From the NCBI GenBank assembly GCA_027082895.1, contig JALWTJ010000564.1, positions 1-9,994 on the forward strand: a stretch of DNA of 9,994 nt, in the 5' to 3' direction. Under the pieces are notes generated by a model. That model saw nothing but the letters and a program-made list of their open reading frames with translations. It had not been told where the DNA came from and did no database searches. This document shows positions 1-6,064 of this stretch, in pieces; within the stretch, counting starts at the first letter, position 1; each line of letters begins with the position of its first letter. The position numbers and the translations under genes were made by a program. The DNA comes from Hyphomicrobiales bacterium (GTDB lineage: Bacteria > Pseudomonadota > Alphaproteobacteria > Rhizobiales > Devosiaceae).

Positions 1-554
1 TCGGGCTTGAACCGCGTGCCGACATTTTGCAGCGGATGGTACGCTACCAGCTGCTGAAGCGGCAGGCAGGTACCCATGCGGTCAAGAACCGGTCCGACAT
101 TACCGGCACGACCAAGAAGTTCGTGCGGCAGAAGGGAAGTGGCGGGGCCCGTCACGGCTCGCGCAAGGTCAATATCTTCCGTGGTGGCGGACGGGCATTC
201 GGTCCCACCCCGCGCAGCCATGCCATTGCCCTGCCCAAGAAGGTGCGGGCGCTGGCCCTGAAACATGCCCTGAGCACCAAGGCGAAGGCGGGTGATCTGG
301 TTGTTCTGGACAAGGCGGAAGCCAAGGAGCCCAAGACCTCGGCACTGCGCGCTTCACTGGCCAAGATGGATCTGGCCAATGCGCTGATCATCGGGGGCAA
401 GGAACTGGACAGCAATTTTGCCCTGGCGGCCCGCAATATTCCGCTGGTGGACGTGCTGCCTGTGCAGGGGATCAACGTTTACGACATCCTGCGCCGGGGC
501 AAGCTGGTGCTGACCCGGGATGCGGTTGAAGCGCTGGAGGCGCGTCTGTCATGA
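1..554 (+). CDS. rplD: 50S ribosomal protein L4 (5' end outside window)
   Basis: L4 is an early-assembly 23S rRNA-binding protein whose extended loop lines the peptide exit tunnel; in E. coli it also represses its own S10 operon. The gene is already open at the left edge: the first whole codon is at position 3 and reads GLEPRADILQRMVRYQ, a normal internal L4 stretch, so the TTG at 27 and ATG at 36 are not starts. About 183 residues are visible, against roughly 200-210 for the full family, so only some 20-25 residues are missing. The tunnel loop is visible as RQKGSGGARHGS followed by FRGGGRAFGP. Gly-Gly where E. coli has Gly-Arg is, as I recall it, usual in alphaproteobacteria. The C-terminal globular part (LVVLDKAEAKEPKTSAL, then NVYDILRRGKLVLTRDAVEALEARL) is intact. 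The stop overlaps the rplW start by four bases (ATGA), suggesting coupled translation. Confidence 0.97.
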   Translation, partial: GLEPRADILQRMVRYQLLKRQAGTHAVKNRSDITGTTKKFVRQKGSGGARHGSRKVNIFRGGGRAFGPTPRSHAIALPKKVRALALKHALSTKAKAGDLVVLDKAEAKEPKTSALRASLAKMDLANALIIGGKELDSNFALAARNIPLVDVLPVQGINVYDILRRGKLVLTRDAVEALEARLS

Positions 555-844
555 GCAATGCCAAGAATTACGATGTGATCGTTGCACCGGTTGTCACGGA
601 AAAGTCGACCCTTGCTTCGGAAAACAACCAGATCGTTTTCGATGTGGCCATTTCGGCCACCAAGCCGGAAATCAAGGCGGCGGTGGAAGATCTGTTTTCC
701 GTCAAGGTCCGTGCGGTCAACGTGCTGGTGCGCAAGGGCAAGACCAAGCGTTTCCGCGGAATTTCAGGGCGCCGCAAGGATGTCAAGAAAGCGATCGTCA
801 CCCTGGCCGAAGGCCACGTCATCGACATTGCGTCGGGCCTTTAA
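551..844 (+). CDS. rplW: 50S ribosomal protein L23
   Basis: L23 binds 23S rRNA domain III at the tunnel exit and is the docking site for trigger factor and the signal recognition particle. The 97-residue product has the family length and motifs: an N-terminal YDVIVAPVVTEKS, the central KPEIKAAVEDLFSVKV, and the loop VLVRKGKTKRFRGISGRRKDVKKA that reaches along the rRNA. The ATG at 551 overlaps the rplD stop (ATGA) and is preceded by GGAGG at 536-540, ten bases upstream and inside rplD, so the start is well supported. It ends 21 bases before rplB. Confidence 0.97.
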   Translation: MSNAKNYDVIVAPVVTEKSTLASENNQIVFDVAISATKPEIKAAVEDLFSVKVRAVNVLVRKGKTKRFRGISGRRKDVKKAIVTLAEGHVIDIASGL

Positions 845-853
845 GGGGAGTTG

Positions 854-861
854 AAGGAAAG
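854..861 (+). promoter_or_regulatory. Ribosome binding site deciding the rplB start
   Basis: The purine run AAGGAAAG lies a few bases before the ATG at 866. An in-frame TTG at 851 would add five residues (MKERT), but this run would then be inside the gene. The ATG gives MALKTYNP, the standard L2 N-terminus, so 866 is chosen. Confidence 0.6.
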
Positions 862-865
862 AACC

Positions 866-1705
866 ATGGCACTCAAGACTTACAACCCCACCTCTGCCGG
901 ACGTCGCGCCCTCGTGGGTATCGACCGCAGCGAGTTGTGGAAGGGCGGGCCGGTCAAGAAGCTGACCGAAGCCAACAGTTCCAAGGGTGGCCGCAACAAC
1001 CGGGGACGCATCACCATGCGCCGGCGCGGTGGCGGCCACAAGCGGACCTATCGCATCATTGATTTCAAGCGGGTCAAGTTCGATATGCCGGCAACGGTGG
1101 AGCGCATCGAGTACGATCCGAACCGGACGGCTTTCATTGCGCTGATCACCTACAAGGATGGCGAGCAGGCCTATATTCTGGCACCGCAGCGTCTGGCAGC
1201 CGGCGACACGGTCATTTCTTCTACCAATTCGGTGGATGTGAAGCCGGGCAATGCGATGCCGCTGGAAAAGATGCCGGTGGGGACCATCGTGCACAATATC
1301 GAGATGAAGCCGAAAAAGGGCGGGCAGGTAGCCCGTTCGGCCGGTGCCTATGCCCAGTATGTGGGGCGCGACCATGGCTGGGCCATCCTGCGCTTCAATT
1401 CGGGGGAACAGCGCATCGTGCATGGTTCGTGCATGGCTACGGTCGGCGCGGTTTCCAACCCGGATCATTCCAACACCAATCTGGGCAAGGCCGGGCGGGC
1501 GCGCTGGCTGGGGCGTCGTCCCAGTGTTCGCGGCGTGGCCATGAACCCGGTCGATCACCCCCATGGTGGCGGTGAAGGCCGGACATCGGGTGGCCGCCAT
1601 CCGGTAACGCCCTGGGGTGTTCCCACCAAGGGCAAGAAAACCCGTTCCAACAAACTCACGGACAAGTTCATTGTCCGTTCACGTCACGCCAGGAAGGGCC
1701 GTTAA
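866..1705 (+). CDS. rplB: 50S ribosomal protein L2
   Basis: L2 is a primary 23S rRNA-binding protein near the peptidyl transferase centre, needed for subunit association and peptide-bond formation. The product is 279 residues, normal for alphaproteobacteria. The N-terminal part carries the RNA-binding stretch GGRNNRGRIT-RRRGGGHKR (about 41-60) and an OB-like fold (about 74-130); the SH3-like C-terminal domain follows. The highly conserved MNPVDHPHGGGEGR lies at about 226-239 and contains the histidines equivalent to the E. coli His229 region. The alpha-type SGGRHPVTPWG and the basic tail KTRSNKLTDKFIVRSRH are present. Only three bases separate its stop from rpsS, and the rpsS ribosome binding site lies within its last codons. 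Confidence 0.98.
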   Translation: MALKTYNPTSAGRRALVGIDRSELWKGGPVKKLTEANSSKGGRNNRGRITMRRRGGGHKRTYRIIDFKRVKFDMPATVERIEYDPNRTAFIALITYKDGEQAYILAPQRLAAGDTVISSTNSVDVKPGNAMPLEKMPVGTIVHNIEMKPKKGGQVARSAGAYAQYVGRDHGWAILRFNSGEQRIVHGSCMATVGAVSNPDHSNTNLGKAGRARWLGRRPSVRGVAMNPVDHPHGGGEGRTSGGRHPVTPWGVPTKGKKTRSNKLTDKFIVRSRHARKGR

Positions 1706-1708
1706 AAG

Positions 1709-1990
1709 ATGTCTCGTTCCGTATGGAAAGGCCCGTTCGTTGACGGGTATCTGTTGAAAAAAGCCGACAAGGTGCGCGAAGCGGGGCGCCATGAGGTGAT
1801 CAAGACCTGGAGCCGCCGCTCGACGATCCTGCCGCAGTTTGTCGGCCTGACCTTTGGTGTCTACAACGGCAAGAAGCATATTCCGGTGCTGATTTCCGAA
1901 GACATGATCGGTCACAAGCTGGGCGAGTTCGCTCCTACCCGCACCTATTACGGGCATGCGGCGGACAAGCGCGCCAAGAGGGGGAAATAA
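1709..1990 (+). CDS. rpsS: 30S ribosomal protein S19
   Basis: S19 sits in the 30S head with S13 and contacts the A-site tRNA region and the inter-subunit bridges. The 93-residue product has the family hallmarks: SRSVWKGPFVD at the N-terminus, IKTWSRRSTILPQFVG (31-46), YNGKKHIPVLISEDMIGHKLGEFAPTR in the middle (given here by its key groups YNGKKH, EDMIGHKLGEF and PTRTYYGH), and a basic tail. AGGAAGG at 1691-1697, within the end of rplB, is a plausible though somewhat distant ribosome binding site. The stop TAA shares one base with the rplV ATG (TAATG). Confidence 0.97.
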   Translation: MSRSVWKGPFVDGYLLKKADKVREAGRHEVIKTWSRRSTILPQFVGLTFGVYNGKKHIPVLISEDMIGHKLGEFAPTRTYYGHAADKRAKRGK

Positions 1991-2370
1991 TGGCCAAGCA
2001 GAAAACACCACGCGCCCTCAAGGACAATGAGGCCCAGGCCGTCTTGCGCCGGGTCCGTACCAGTCCGCAGAAGCTGAACCTGGTGGCCCAGTCCATCCGG
2101 GGCAAGAAGGTCGAAGCCGCCCTGGCGGATCTGAGCTTTTCGCCCAAGCGGATTGCCATTGCCGTCAGAAAGACACTGGAAAGCGCCATTGCCAACGCTG
2201 AAAACAATCACAATCTGGATACGGATGCCCTGATTGTTGCTGAAGCCTATGTGGGCAATTCGCTGGTAATGAAGCGTTTCAAGGCGCGGGCCCGCGGGCG
2301 TGGCGCAAAGATCATGAAGCCATTTGCGAACCTGACCATCGTGGTCCGTGAAGTTGAGGAGGCCGCATAA
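1990..2370 (+). CDS. rplV: 50S ribosomal protein L22
   Basis: L22 binds all six 23S rRNA domains during assembly, and its long beta-hairpin forms part of the exit-tunnel constriction, a site of macrolide-resistance mutations. The 126-residue product shows the globular core (RRVRTSPQKLNLVAQSIRGK at 20-39, then SAIANAENNHNLD at 65-77) and the basic hairpin FKARARGRGAKIMKP at about 97-111, with no insertion or deletion that I can see. GAGGGGG at 1978-1984 is five bases before the ATG. The start shares one base with the rpsS stop, and the stop shares one base with the rpsC start, so three genes are chained by TAATG junctions. Confidence 0.97.
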   Translation: MAKQKTPRALKDNEAQAVLRRVRTSPQKLNLVAQSIRGKKVEAALADLSFSPKRIAIAVRKTLESAIANAENNHNLDTDALIVAEAYVGNSLVMKRFKARARGRGAKIMKPFANLTIVVREVEEAA

Positions 2371-3092
2371 TGGGTCAGAAAGTCAATCCCATCGGCATGC
2401 GCCTGGGGGTCAACCGCACTTGGGATTCCCGTTGGTACGCCAACAAGAACGATTTCGGTGACCTGTTGCAGCAGGATCTGAAGATCCGGGCGATGCTGGA
2501 AAAGGAACTGAAGCAGGCGGCGGTGTCCAACATCGTCATCGAGCGGCCGCACCGCAAGTGCCGGGTTTCCATTCACACGGCCCGTCCGGGCATCGTGATC
2601 GGGAAGAAGGGGGCCGATATCGAGGCGCTGCGTAACAAGATCCGCAAGTACACGGACTCCGATGTGCACATCAACATCGTTGAGGTGCGCAAGCCGGAAA
2701 CCGATGCCACCCTGGTTGCGCAGGGCATTGCCCAGCAGCTGGAGCGGCGCGTTGCCTTCCGCCGCGCCACGAAGCGGGCGGTGCAGACGGCCATGCGCAT
2801 GGGTGCCCTGGGGATCCGTGCCAACGTGGCCGGACGTCTGGGGGGCGCGGACATTGCCCGGACCGAATGGTACCGGGAAGGCCGGGTGCCGCTGCACACG
2901 CTGCGGGCGGATATCGATTATGGTGTTGCCGAGGCGTCGACCACCTACGGGGTGATCGGCATCAAGGTGTGGATTTTCAAGGGCGAAGTCATGGAACACG
3001 ATCCCAGTGCGCACGAGCGCCGGGCGACCGAGGGCGGCAATGCCGGGTCCGGTCAGAAGCGTCGTGAACCGCGCGCTCCGGCTCAGGGGTAA
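2370..3092 (+). CDS. rpsC: 30S ribosomal protein S3
   Basis: S3 lines the mRNA entry pore of the 30S subunit. The 240-residue product begins MGQKVNPIGMRLG, as in most bacteria. A type II KH domain (about 40-110) carries the GKKG loop at 78-81 within ARPGIVIGKKG. Arg131, Arg132 and Lys135 match in number and context the residues of E. coli S3 implicated in ribosomal mRNA helicase activity. The conserved C-terminal domain reads GRLGGADIARTEWYREGRVP and DIDYGVAEASTTYGVIGIKVWI. The last 30 or so residues are a low-complexity, charged tail that varies between species. GAGGAGG at 2356-2362, seven bases before the ATG, is one of the strongest ribosome binding sites in the window. The start overlaps the rplV stop by one base. 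Confidence 0.98.
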   Translation: MGQKVNPIGMRLGVNRTWDSRWYANKNDFGDLLQQDLKIRAMLEKELKQAAVSNIVIERPHRKCRVSIHTARPGIVIGKKGADIEALRNKIRKYTDSDVHINIVEVRKPETDATLVAQGIAQQLERRVAFRRATKRAVQTAMRMGALGIRANVAGRLGGADIARTEWYREGRVPLHTLRADIDYGVAEASTTYGVIGIKVWIFKGEVMEHDPSAHERRATEGGNAGSGQKRREPRAPAQG

Positions 3093-3097
3093 GTATC

Positions 3098-3511
3098 ATG
3101 CTGCAACCAAAACGTACCAAGTTCCGCAAGGCCCACAAGGGCCGCATTCACGGGGTGGCCAAGGGTGGCACGTCGTTGACGTTCGGGCAGTTCGGTCTGA
3201 AGGCACAGGAACCTGAACGGATCACAGCGCGCCAGATCGAAGCGGCTCGCCGGGCCATGACCCGTCACATGAAGCGTGCCGGGCGCGTGTGGATCCGCAT
3301 TTTTCCCGATCTGCCGGTAACTGCCAAGCCGACCGAAGTGCGCATGGGCAAGGGCAAGGGGGCACCTGAATACTGGGCTGCCCGCGTCAAGCCGGGCCGG
3401 ATCATGTTTGAACTGGATGGTGTGAGCGAAGAGGTTGCGCGCGAGGCCCTGCGCCTGGCGGCGATGAAGCTTCCCATCAAGACGCGCTTCGTCAAGCGCA
3501 TCGCCGACTAG
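3098..3511 (+). CDS. rplP: 50S ribosomal protein L16
   Basis: L16 is a late-assembly protein beside the A site and peptidyl transferase centre that helps position the tRNA elbow. The 137-residue product begins MLQPKRTKFRKAHKGR and carries the conserved RMGKGKGAPEYWAA; Arg82 there corresponds to E. coli Arg81, which the oxygenase YcfD hydroxylates. Whether it is modified in this organism cannot be told. The C-terminal AMKLPIKTRFVKR is typical. AGGGG at 3085-3089, inside rpsC, is a suitable ribosome binding site. The gene starts five bases after rpsC. Confidence 0.98.
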   Translation: MLQPKRTKFRKAHKGRIHGVAKGGTSLTFGQFGLKAQEPERITARQIEAARRAMTRHMKRAGRVWIRIFPDLPVTAKPTEVRMGKGKGAPEYWAARVKPGRIMFELDGVSEEVAREALRLAAMKLPIKTRFVKRIAD

Positions 3512-3516
3512 AGGAG
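3511..3516 (+). promoter_or_regulatory. Ribosome binding site deciding the rpmC start
   Basis: GAGGAG overlaps the last base of the rplP stop and lies eight bases before the ATG at 3525. An in-frame TTG at 3519 is only two bases from this site and would add just two residues, so the ATG is the better start. Confidence 0.7.
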
Positions 3517-3524
3517 CGTTGAAA

Positions 3525-3716
3525 ATGGATATCGCCGACATGCGGGCAAAAACGCTCGACGAGCTCAAGGACGAGCTGGTAGCTCTGAAGAAAGAGCAGT
3601 TCAATCTGCGCTTTCAGCGGGCAACGCAACAGATGGAATCCACGGCGCGGGTGCGCCAGGTGCGTCGCGATGTTGCGCGGATTAAAACGGTCATGCGTGA
3701 AAAGCGCGAAAGCTGA
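3525..3716 (+). CDS. rpmC: 50S ribosomal protein L29
   Basis: L29 is a small helical protein next to L23 at the tunnel exit. The 63-residue product is of normal length and forms two predicted helices: MRAKTLDELKDELVALKKEQF, with its usual leucine and acidic spacing, and a second one containing the family signature RFQRATQQMESTARVRQVRRDVARIKT (key groups NLRFQ, ARVRQVRRDVARIKT). It ends with a basic tail. The order rplP-rpmC-rpsQ is the standard end of the S10 operon. Confidence 0.96.
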   Translation: MDIADMRAKTLDELKDELVALKKEQFNLRFQRATQQMESTARVRQVRRDVARIKTVMREKRES

Positions 3717-3727
3717 GGGCGACGAAG

Positions 3728-3961
3728 ATGCCAAAGAGAATTTTGCAGGGAACCGTGGTTTCCGATGCCAATGACAAGACGATCGTGGTGCGTGTGGAAC
3801 GCCGTTTCGCTCACCCCCTGTACAAGAAGACCGTTCGGCGGTCGAAAAAGTACCAGGCCCATGATGAAAACAATTCGGCCAAGGTTGGCGACAAGGTTTT
3901 CATTCAGGAATGTGCCCCGATTTCCAAGAACAAGCGCTGGTCGATCGTAGAATCGGCCTAA
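3728..3961 (+). CDS. rpsQ: 30S ribosomal protein S17
   Basis: S17 is a primary 16S rRNA-binding protein of the 30S body, with an OB fold. The 77-residue product has the typical N-terminus PKRILQGTVVSDANDKTIVV, the RRFAHPLYKKTVRRSKKYQAHD loop (key groups HPLYKK and RRSKKYQAHDE), and the end GDKVFIQECAPISKNKRWSIVE. The start is the ATG at 3728; GAGGG at 3715-3719, overlapping the rpmC stop, is eight bases upstream. In E. coli this is the last gene of the S10 operon; here a 58-base spacer follows. Confidence 0.97.
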   Translation: MPKRILQGTVVSDANDKTIVVRVERRFAHPLYKKTVRRSKKYQAHDENNSAKVGDKVFIQECAPISKNKRWSIVESA

Positions 3962-4019
3962 CCGGACAATTTCACGGCGGACGAGCGGGTCGGCCAGAAG
4001 AAGAAAAGGCATCAAGAAG
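3962..4019 (+). other. Spacer at the S10/spc operon boundary
   Basis: This 58-base stretch separates rpsQ from rplN, the point at which E. coli has its spc promoter. I see no convincing -35/-10 pair and no hairpin followed by a T run. Near its end lies AAAAGG at 4004-4009, ten bases before the rplN ATG, which probably serves as ribosome binding site. The rpsQ frame stays open through the spacer after its stop codon, but nothing suggests that it is read. Confidence 0.6.
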
Positions 4020-4388
4020 ATGATTCAGATGCAATCAAATTTGGACGTTGCGGATAATTCCGGCGCCAAGCGGGTAATGTGCATCAAGGTGCTTGGCGGG
4101 TCCAAGCGCAAATATGCGTCCGTGGGGGACACGATCGTGGTTTCCATCAAGGAGGCAACCCCGCGGGGCAAGGTGAAGAAGGGCGAAGTGGCCAAGGCCA
4201 TTGTCGTGCGCACCCGCTCCAACATCCGCCGGCGGGACGGCAGCGTGATCCGTTTCGATTCCAATGCCGCCGTGCTGGTGAATAATTCCAACGAGCCGAT
4301 CGGCACCCGTATCTTTGGCCCCGTGCCCAGGGAATTGCGGGCCAAGAGGCACATGAAGATCATTTCGCTTGCTCCGGAGGTGCTGTGA
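4020..4388 (+). CDS. rplN: 50S ribosomal protein L14
   Basis: L14 binds 23S rRNA at the subunit interface, forms bridges to 16S rRNA with L19, and is the contact for the silencing factor RsfS. The 122-residue product is the standard length and highly conserved: MIQMQSNLDVADNSGAKRVM, the KEATPRGKVKKGEVAKAIVVR segment (key groups TPRGKVKKG, AIVVRTR), FDSNAAVLVNN and the end GTRIFGPVPRELR. It opens the spc group of genes. Its stop TGA shares one base with the rplX ATG. Confidence 0.98.
   Translation: MIQMQSNLDVADNSGAKRVMCIKVLGGSKRKYASVGDTIVVSIKEATPRGKVKKGEVAKAIVVRTRSNIRRRDGSVIRFDSNAAVLVNNSNEPIGTRIFGPVPRELRAKRHMKIISLAPEVL
4376..4380 (+). promoter_or_regulatory. Ribosome binding site deciding the rplX start
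   Basis: GGAGG lies inside the end of rplN, seven bases before the ATG at 4388. An in-frame GTG at 4385 would be only four bases away and adds one residue; the ATG has the better spacing and gives MAAKLKKGD, a normal L24 start. Confidence 0.65.
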
Positions 4389-4702
4389 TGGCTGCCAAGC
4401 TGAAAAAGGGTGACAAGGTGGTCGTGCTTACCGGCAAGGATGAAGGCAAGACCGGGGAAATCCTCAAGGTCCTGGTGGGGCGCAACAAGGCTCTGGTCAG
4501 CGGCATCAACATGGTGCGCCGCCATACCAAGCAGACGGCCAGCACCGAGGCGGGGATCTATTCCAAGGAAGCCCCCATTCATCTGTCCAATCTGGCGTTT
4601 GCCGATCCCAAGGATGGCAAGCCGACCCGGGTTGGCTTTCAAATCAAGGATGGCAAGAAGGTACGGATTGCCAAGCGTTCTGGAGAAGTGATCGATGGCT
4701 GA
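4388..4702 (+). CDS. rplX: 50S ribosomal protein L24
   Basis: L24 is one of the two initiators of 50S assembly and lies near the tunnel exit. The 104-residue product has an N-terminal KOW domain (about 5-38: LKKGDKVVVLTGKDEGKTG, then VLVGRNKALVSGIN), followed by MVRRHTKQT and the typical KEAPIHLSNLAFADPKDGKPTRVG region. It overlaps rplN by one base upstream. Downstream it overlaps rplE by eight bases, so the rplE ribosome binding site (GGAGAAG, 4682-4688) is wholly within this gene. Confidence 0.97.
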   Translation: MAAKLKKGDKVVVLTGKDEGKTGEILKVLVGRNKALVSGINMVRRHTKQTASTEAGIYSKEAPIHLSNLAFADPKDGKPTRVGFQIKDGKKVRIAKRSGEVIDG

Positions 4703-5249
4703 GGTTATGGTACCGCGCCTGCGCGAAAAATATGATGATGTCATTCGCGCCGGGCTGACGGAAACGTTCGGTTACAAGAACCCGATGCAGGTTCCCCAGC
4801 TGGACAAGATCGTGCTCAACATGGGTGTGGGCGAAGCGGTCAATGATACGAAAAAGGTCAAGTCTGCCGTTGCGGACATGACCCTGATCGCCGGTCAGCA
4901 GGCGCAGACGACCTATGCGTCCAAGTCGATTGCCGGCTTCAAGGTGCGTGAGAACATGCCCCTTGGCTGCAAGGTGACCCTGCGCAAGAGGCGCATGTAT
5001 GAATTCGTGGATCGGCTGGTCAATATTGCCCTGCCGCGGGTGAGGGACTTTCGGGGTCTCAATCCCAAGAGTTTTGATGGCAATGGCAACTTCGCCATGG
5101 GCATCAAGGAACATATCGTGTTTCCGGAAATCGACTATGACAAGGTTGATCAGATCTGGGGCATGGACATTATTGTTTGCACAACGGCCCGGACGGACGA
5201 AGAGGCCCTGGCACTGTTGCGCGCATTTGACTTTCCGTTCAGCCAGTAA
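4695..5249 (+). CDS. rplE: 50S ribosomal protein L5
   Basis: L5 binds 5S rRNA and 23S rRNA in the central protuberance and contacts the P-site tRNA and S13. The 184-residue product has a few more N-terminal residues than the 179-residue E. coli protein. Conserved blocks are VPQLDKIVLNMGVGEA (33-48), SIAGFKVRENMPLGCKVTLR (78-97), PRVRDFRGL and the C-terminal FPEIDYDKVDQIWGMDI with ALLRAFDFPF at the end. The ATG at 4695 lies inside rplX; GGAGAAG six bases upstream supports it. In E. coli, protein S8 represses this operon by binding mRNA at the rplX-rplE junction; here the two genes overlap. Confidence 0.98.
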   Translation: MAEVMVPRLREKYDDVIRAGLTETFGYKNPMQVPQLDKIVLNMGVGEAVNDTKKVKSAVADMTLIAGQQAQTTYASKSIAGFKVRENMPLGCKVTLRKRRMYEFVDRLVNIALPRVRDFRGLNPKSFDGNGNFAMGIKEHIVFPEIDYDKVDQIWGMDIIVCTTARTDEEALALLRAFDFPFSQ

Positions 5250-5282
5250 CGGTTTTGTGGAAAGCTAAGAGAGGACAGACGG

Positions 5283-5588
5283 ATGGCAAAAAAGAGCGCC
5301 GTTGAAAAGAACAACAAACGCCGCAGGATGGTGGCGCGGTATGCCGAACGGCGGGCCGCACTCAAGGCGATGGTGTCGGACAAGACCGCCACGCTGGAAG
5401 AACGTTTCAATGCCCAGTTGAAGCTGAACGAGTTGCCGCGGGATGCTTCGCCCTCCCGTGTGCGCAACCGGTGCGAGGTTACGGGCCGCCCGCGTGCCTT
5501 TTATCGCAAGCTCAAGGTGAGCCGCATCACCCTGCGCAATTACGGCAACCGGGGGTTGATCCCCGGCATGGTCAAGTCGAGCTGGTAA
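5283..5588 (+). CDS. rpsN: 30S ribosomal protein S14 (zinc-independent form)
   Basis: S14 is a late-assembly protein of the 30S head next to S3 and S10. At 101 residues it is the long form, and the C-terminal block RVRNRCEVTGRPRAFYRKL (59-77) contains only one cysteine (Cys64) instead of the CxxC pairs of the zinc-binding form; it should therefore not need zinc. The end LRNYGNRGLIPGMVKSSW is standard. The ATG at 5283 is preceded by AGAGGA at 5270-5275 with seven bases between. It follows rplE after a 33-base spacer. Confidence 0.98.
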   Translation: MAKKSAVEKNNKRRRMVARYAERRAALKAMVSDKTATLEERFNAQLKLNELPRDASPSRVRNRCEVTGRPRAFYRKLKVSRITLRNYGNRGLIPGMVKSSW

Positions 5589-5600
5589 GGAGTTGATGTC

Positions 5601-5999
5601 ATGAATCTCAATGACCCGCTTGGGGATATGTTGACCCGCATTCGCAATGCCCTGATGCGTAACAAGGAAACGGTGGTAACACCGGCTTCCAAGCTGCGTG
5701 GAAACGTGCTGGACGTGCTCAAGAACGAAGGTTTCATTCGCGGTTACACGGAAACCCGGTTCGACAACAATTCGGGGGAATTCCGGATCGAGTTGAAATA
5801 TATGGACCGGGATCCGGTCATCCGCGAAATCAAGCGGGTATCGCGTCCGGGGCGCCGGGTCTATGCGTCCGTGCGCAATATTCCCAAGGTTGCCAACGGG
5901 CTGGGCGTGTCGATCCTGTCGACGCCCAAGGGTGTCATGGCCGATCACGAGGCTCGCGCGAGCAATGTGGGCGGCGAGGTGTTGTGCCAGGTATTCTAG
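5601..5999 (+). CDS. rpsH: 30S ribosomal protein S8
   Basis: S8 is a primary binder of the central domain of 16S rRNA (helix 21), and in E. coli the translational repressor of the spc operon. The 132-residue product begins NLNDPLGDMLTRIRNA, a family signature. The RNA-binding C-terminal domain has the conserved ISTPKG-type motif, here STPKGVMADHEAR (107-119), then NVGGEVLCQVF. The ribosome binding site TAAGGAG (5586-5592) includes the rpsN stop codon, eight bases before the ATG, so the two genes are probably translated together. Confidence 0.98.
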   Translation: MNLNDPLGDMLTRIRNALMRNKETVVTPASKLRGNVLDVLKNEGFIRGYTETRFDNNSGEFRIELKYMDRDPVIREIKRVSRPGRRVYASVRNIPKVANGLGVSILSTPKGVMADHEARASNVGGEVLCQVF

Positions 6000-6064
6000 G
6001 GAAGCTGTTCCTCTCGAATATCCGGTTGCAATCAAGATGAATTGAATCTGGAAGGTTTTTAATT
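6000..6064 (+). other. 65-base AT-richer spacer before rplF
   Basis: This spacer, tied as the longest of the window, is clearly richer in A and T than the genes beside it, ending in GGTTTTTAATT. GGAAGG at 6050-6055, nine bases before the rplF ATG, is a good ribosome binding site. I see a weak 4-bp inverted repeat (CAAT/ATTG, about 6029-6044), but no strong hairpin and no properly spaced promoter. A two-codon ATG-AAT-TGA lies at 6036. Confidence 0.5.

Noticed and set aside
27..38. TTG at 27 or ATG at 36 as the start of rplD
   Set aside because: The frame is open to the window edge and the residues encoded before these codons (GLEPRADI) are conserved internal L4 sequence, so the true start is upstream of the window.
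100..165. Gly-Gly in place of Gly-Arg in the L4 tunnel loop as a possible macrolide-resistance change
   Set aside because: From memory this variant is common in alphaproteobacterial L4, so it reads as lineage-typical rather than an acquired change.
443..450. GCTGGTGG, the E. coli Chi sequence
   Set aside because: An eight-base match is expected by chance in a GC-rich gene, and Chi sequences of alphaproteobacteria need not be the E. coli one.
520..1062. 180-codon + strand frame overlapping rplW and the start of rplB
   Set aside because: It runs out of frame through two clear ribosomal protein genes and its product looks like a frame-shifted translation rich in Gln, Gly and Arg.
764..1600. 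Long open frame on the - strand opposite rplB (278 codons)
   Set aside because: It is an antisense shadow of rplB, a highly conserved gene with GC-rich codons. It has no recognisable protein family and is biased toward His, Arg and Ala, as expected of antisense frames. The same holds for the - strand frames at 2247-3014 and 5265-6035.
3948..3953. TAGAAT near the end of rpsQ as a possible -10 element for an spc promoter
   Set aside because: No -35-like hexamer lies 16-18 bases upstream, so there is no usable pair.
4714..4725. CGCG-CCTG-CGCG hairpin followed by an A run at the start of rplE
   Set aside because: It has only four base pairs, lies inside the L5 coding sequence, and is followed by A rather than T residues, so it is not a terminator.
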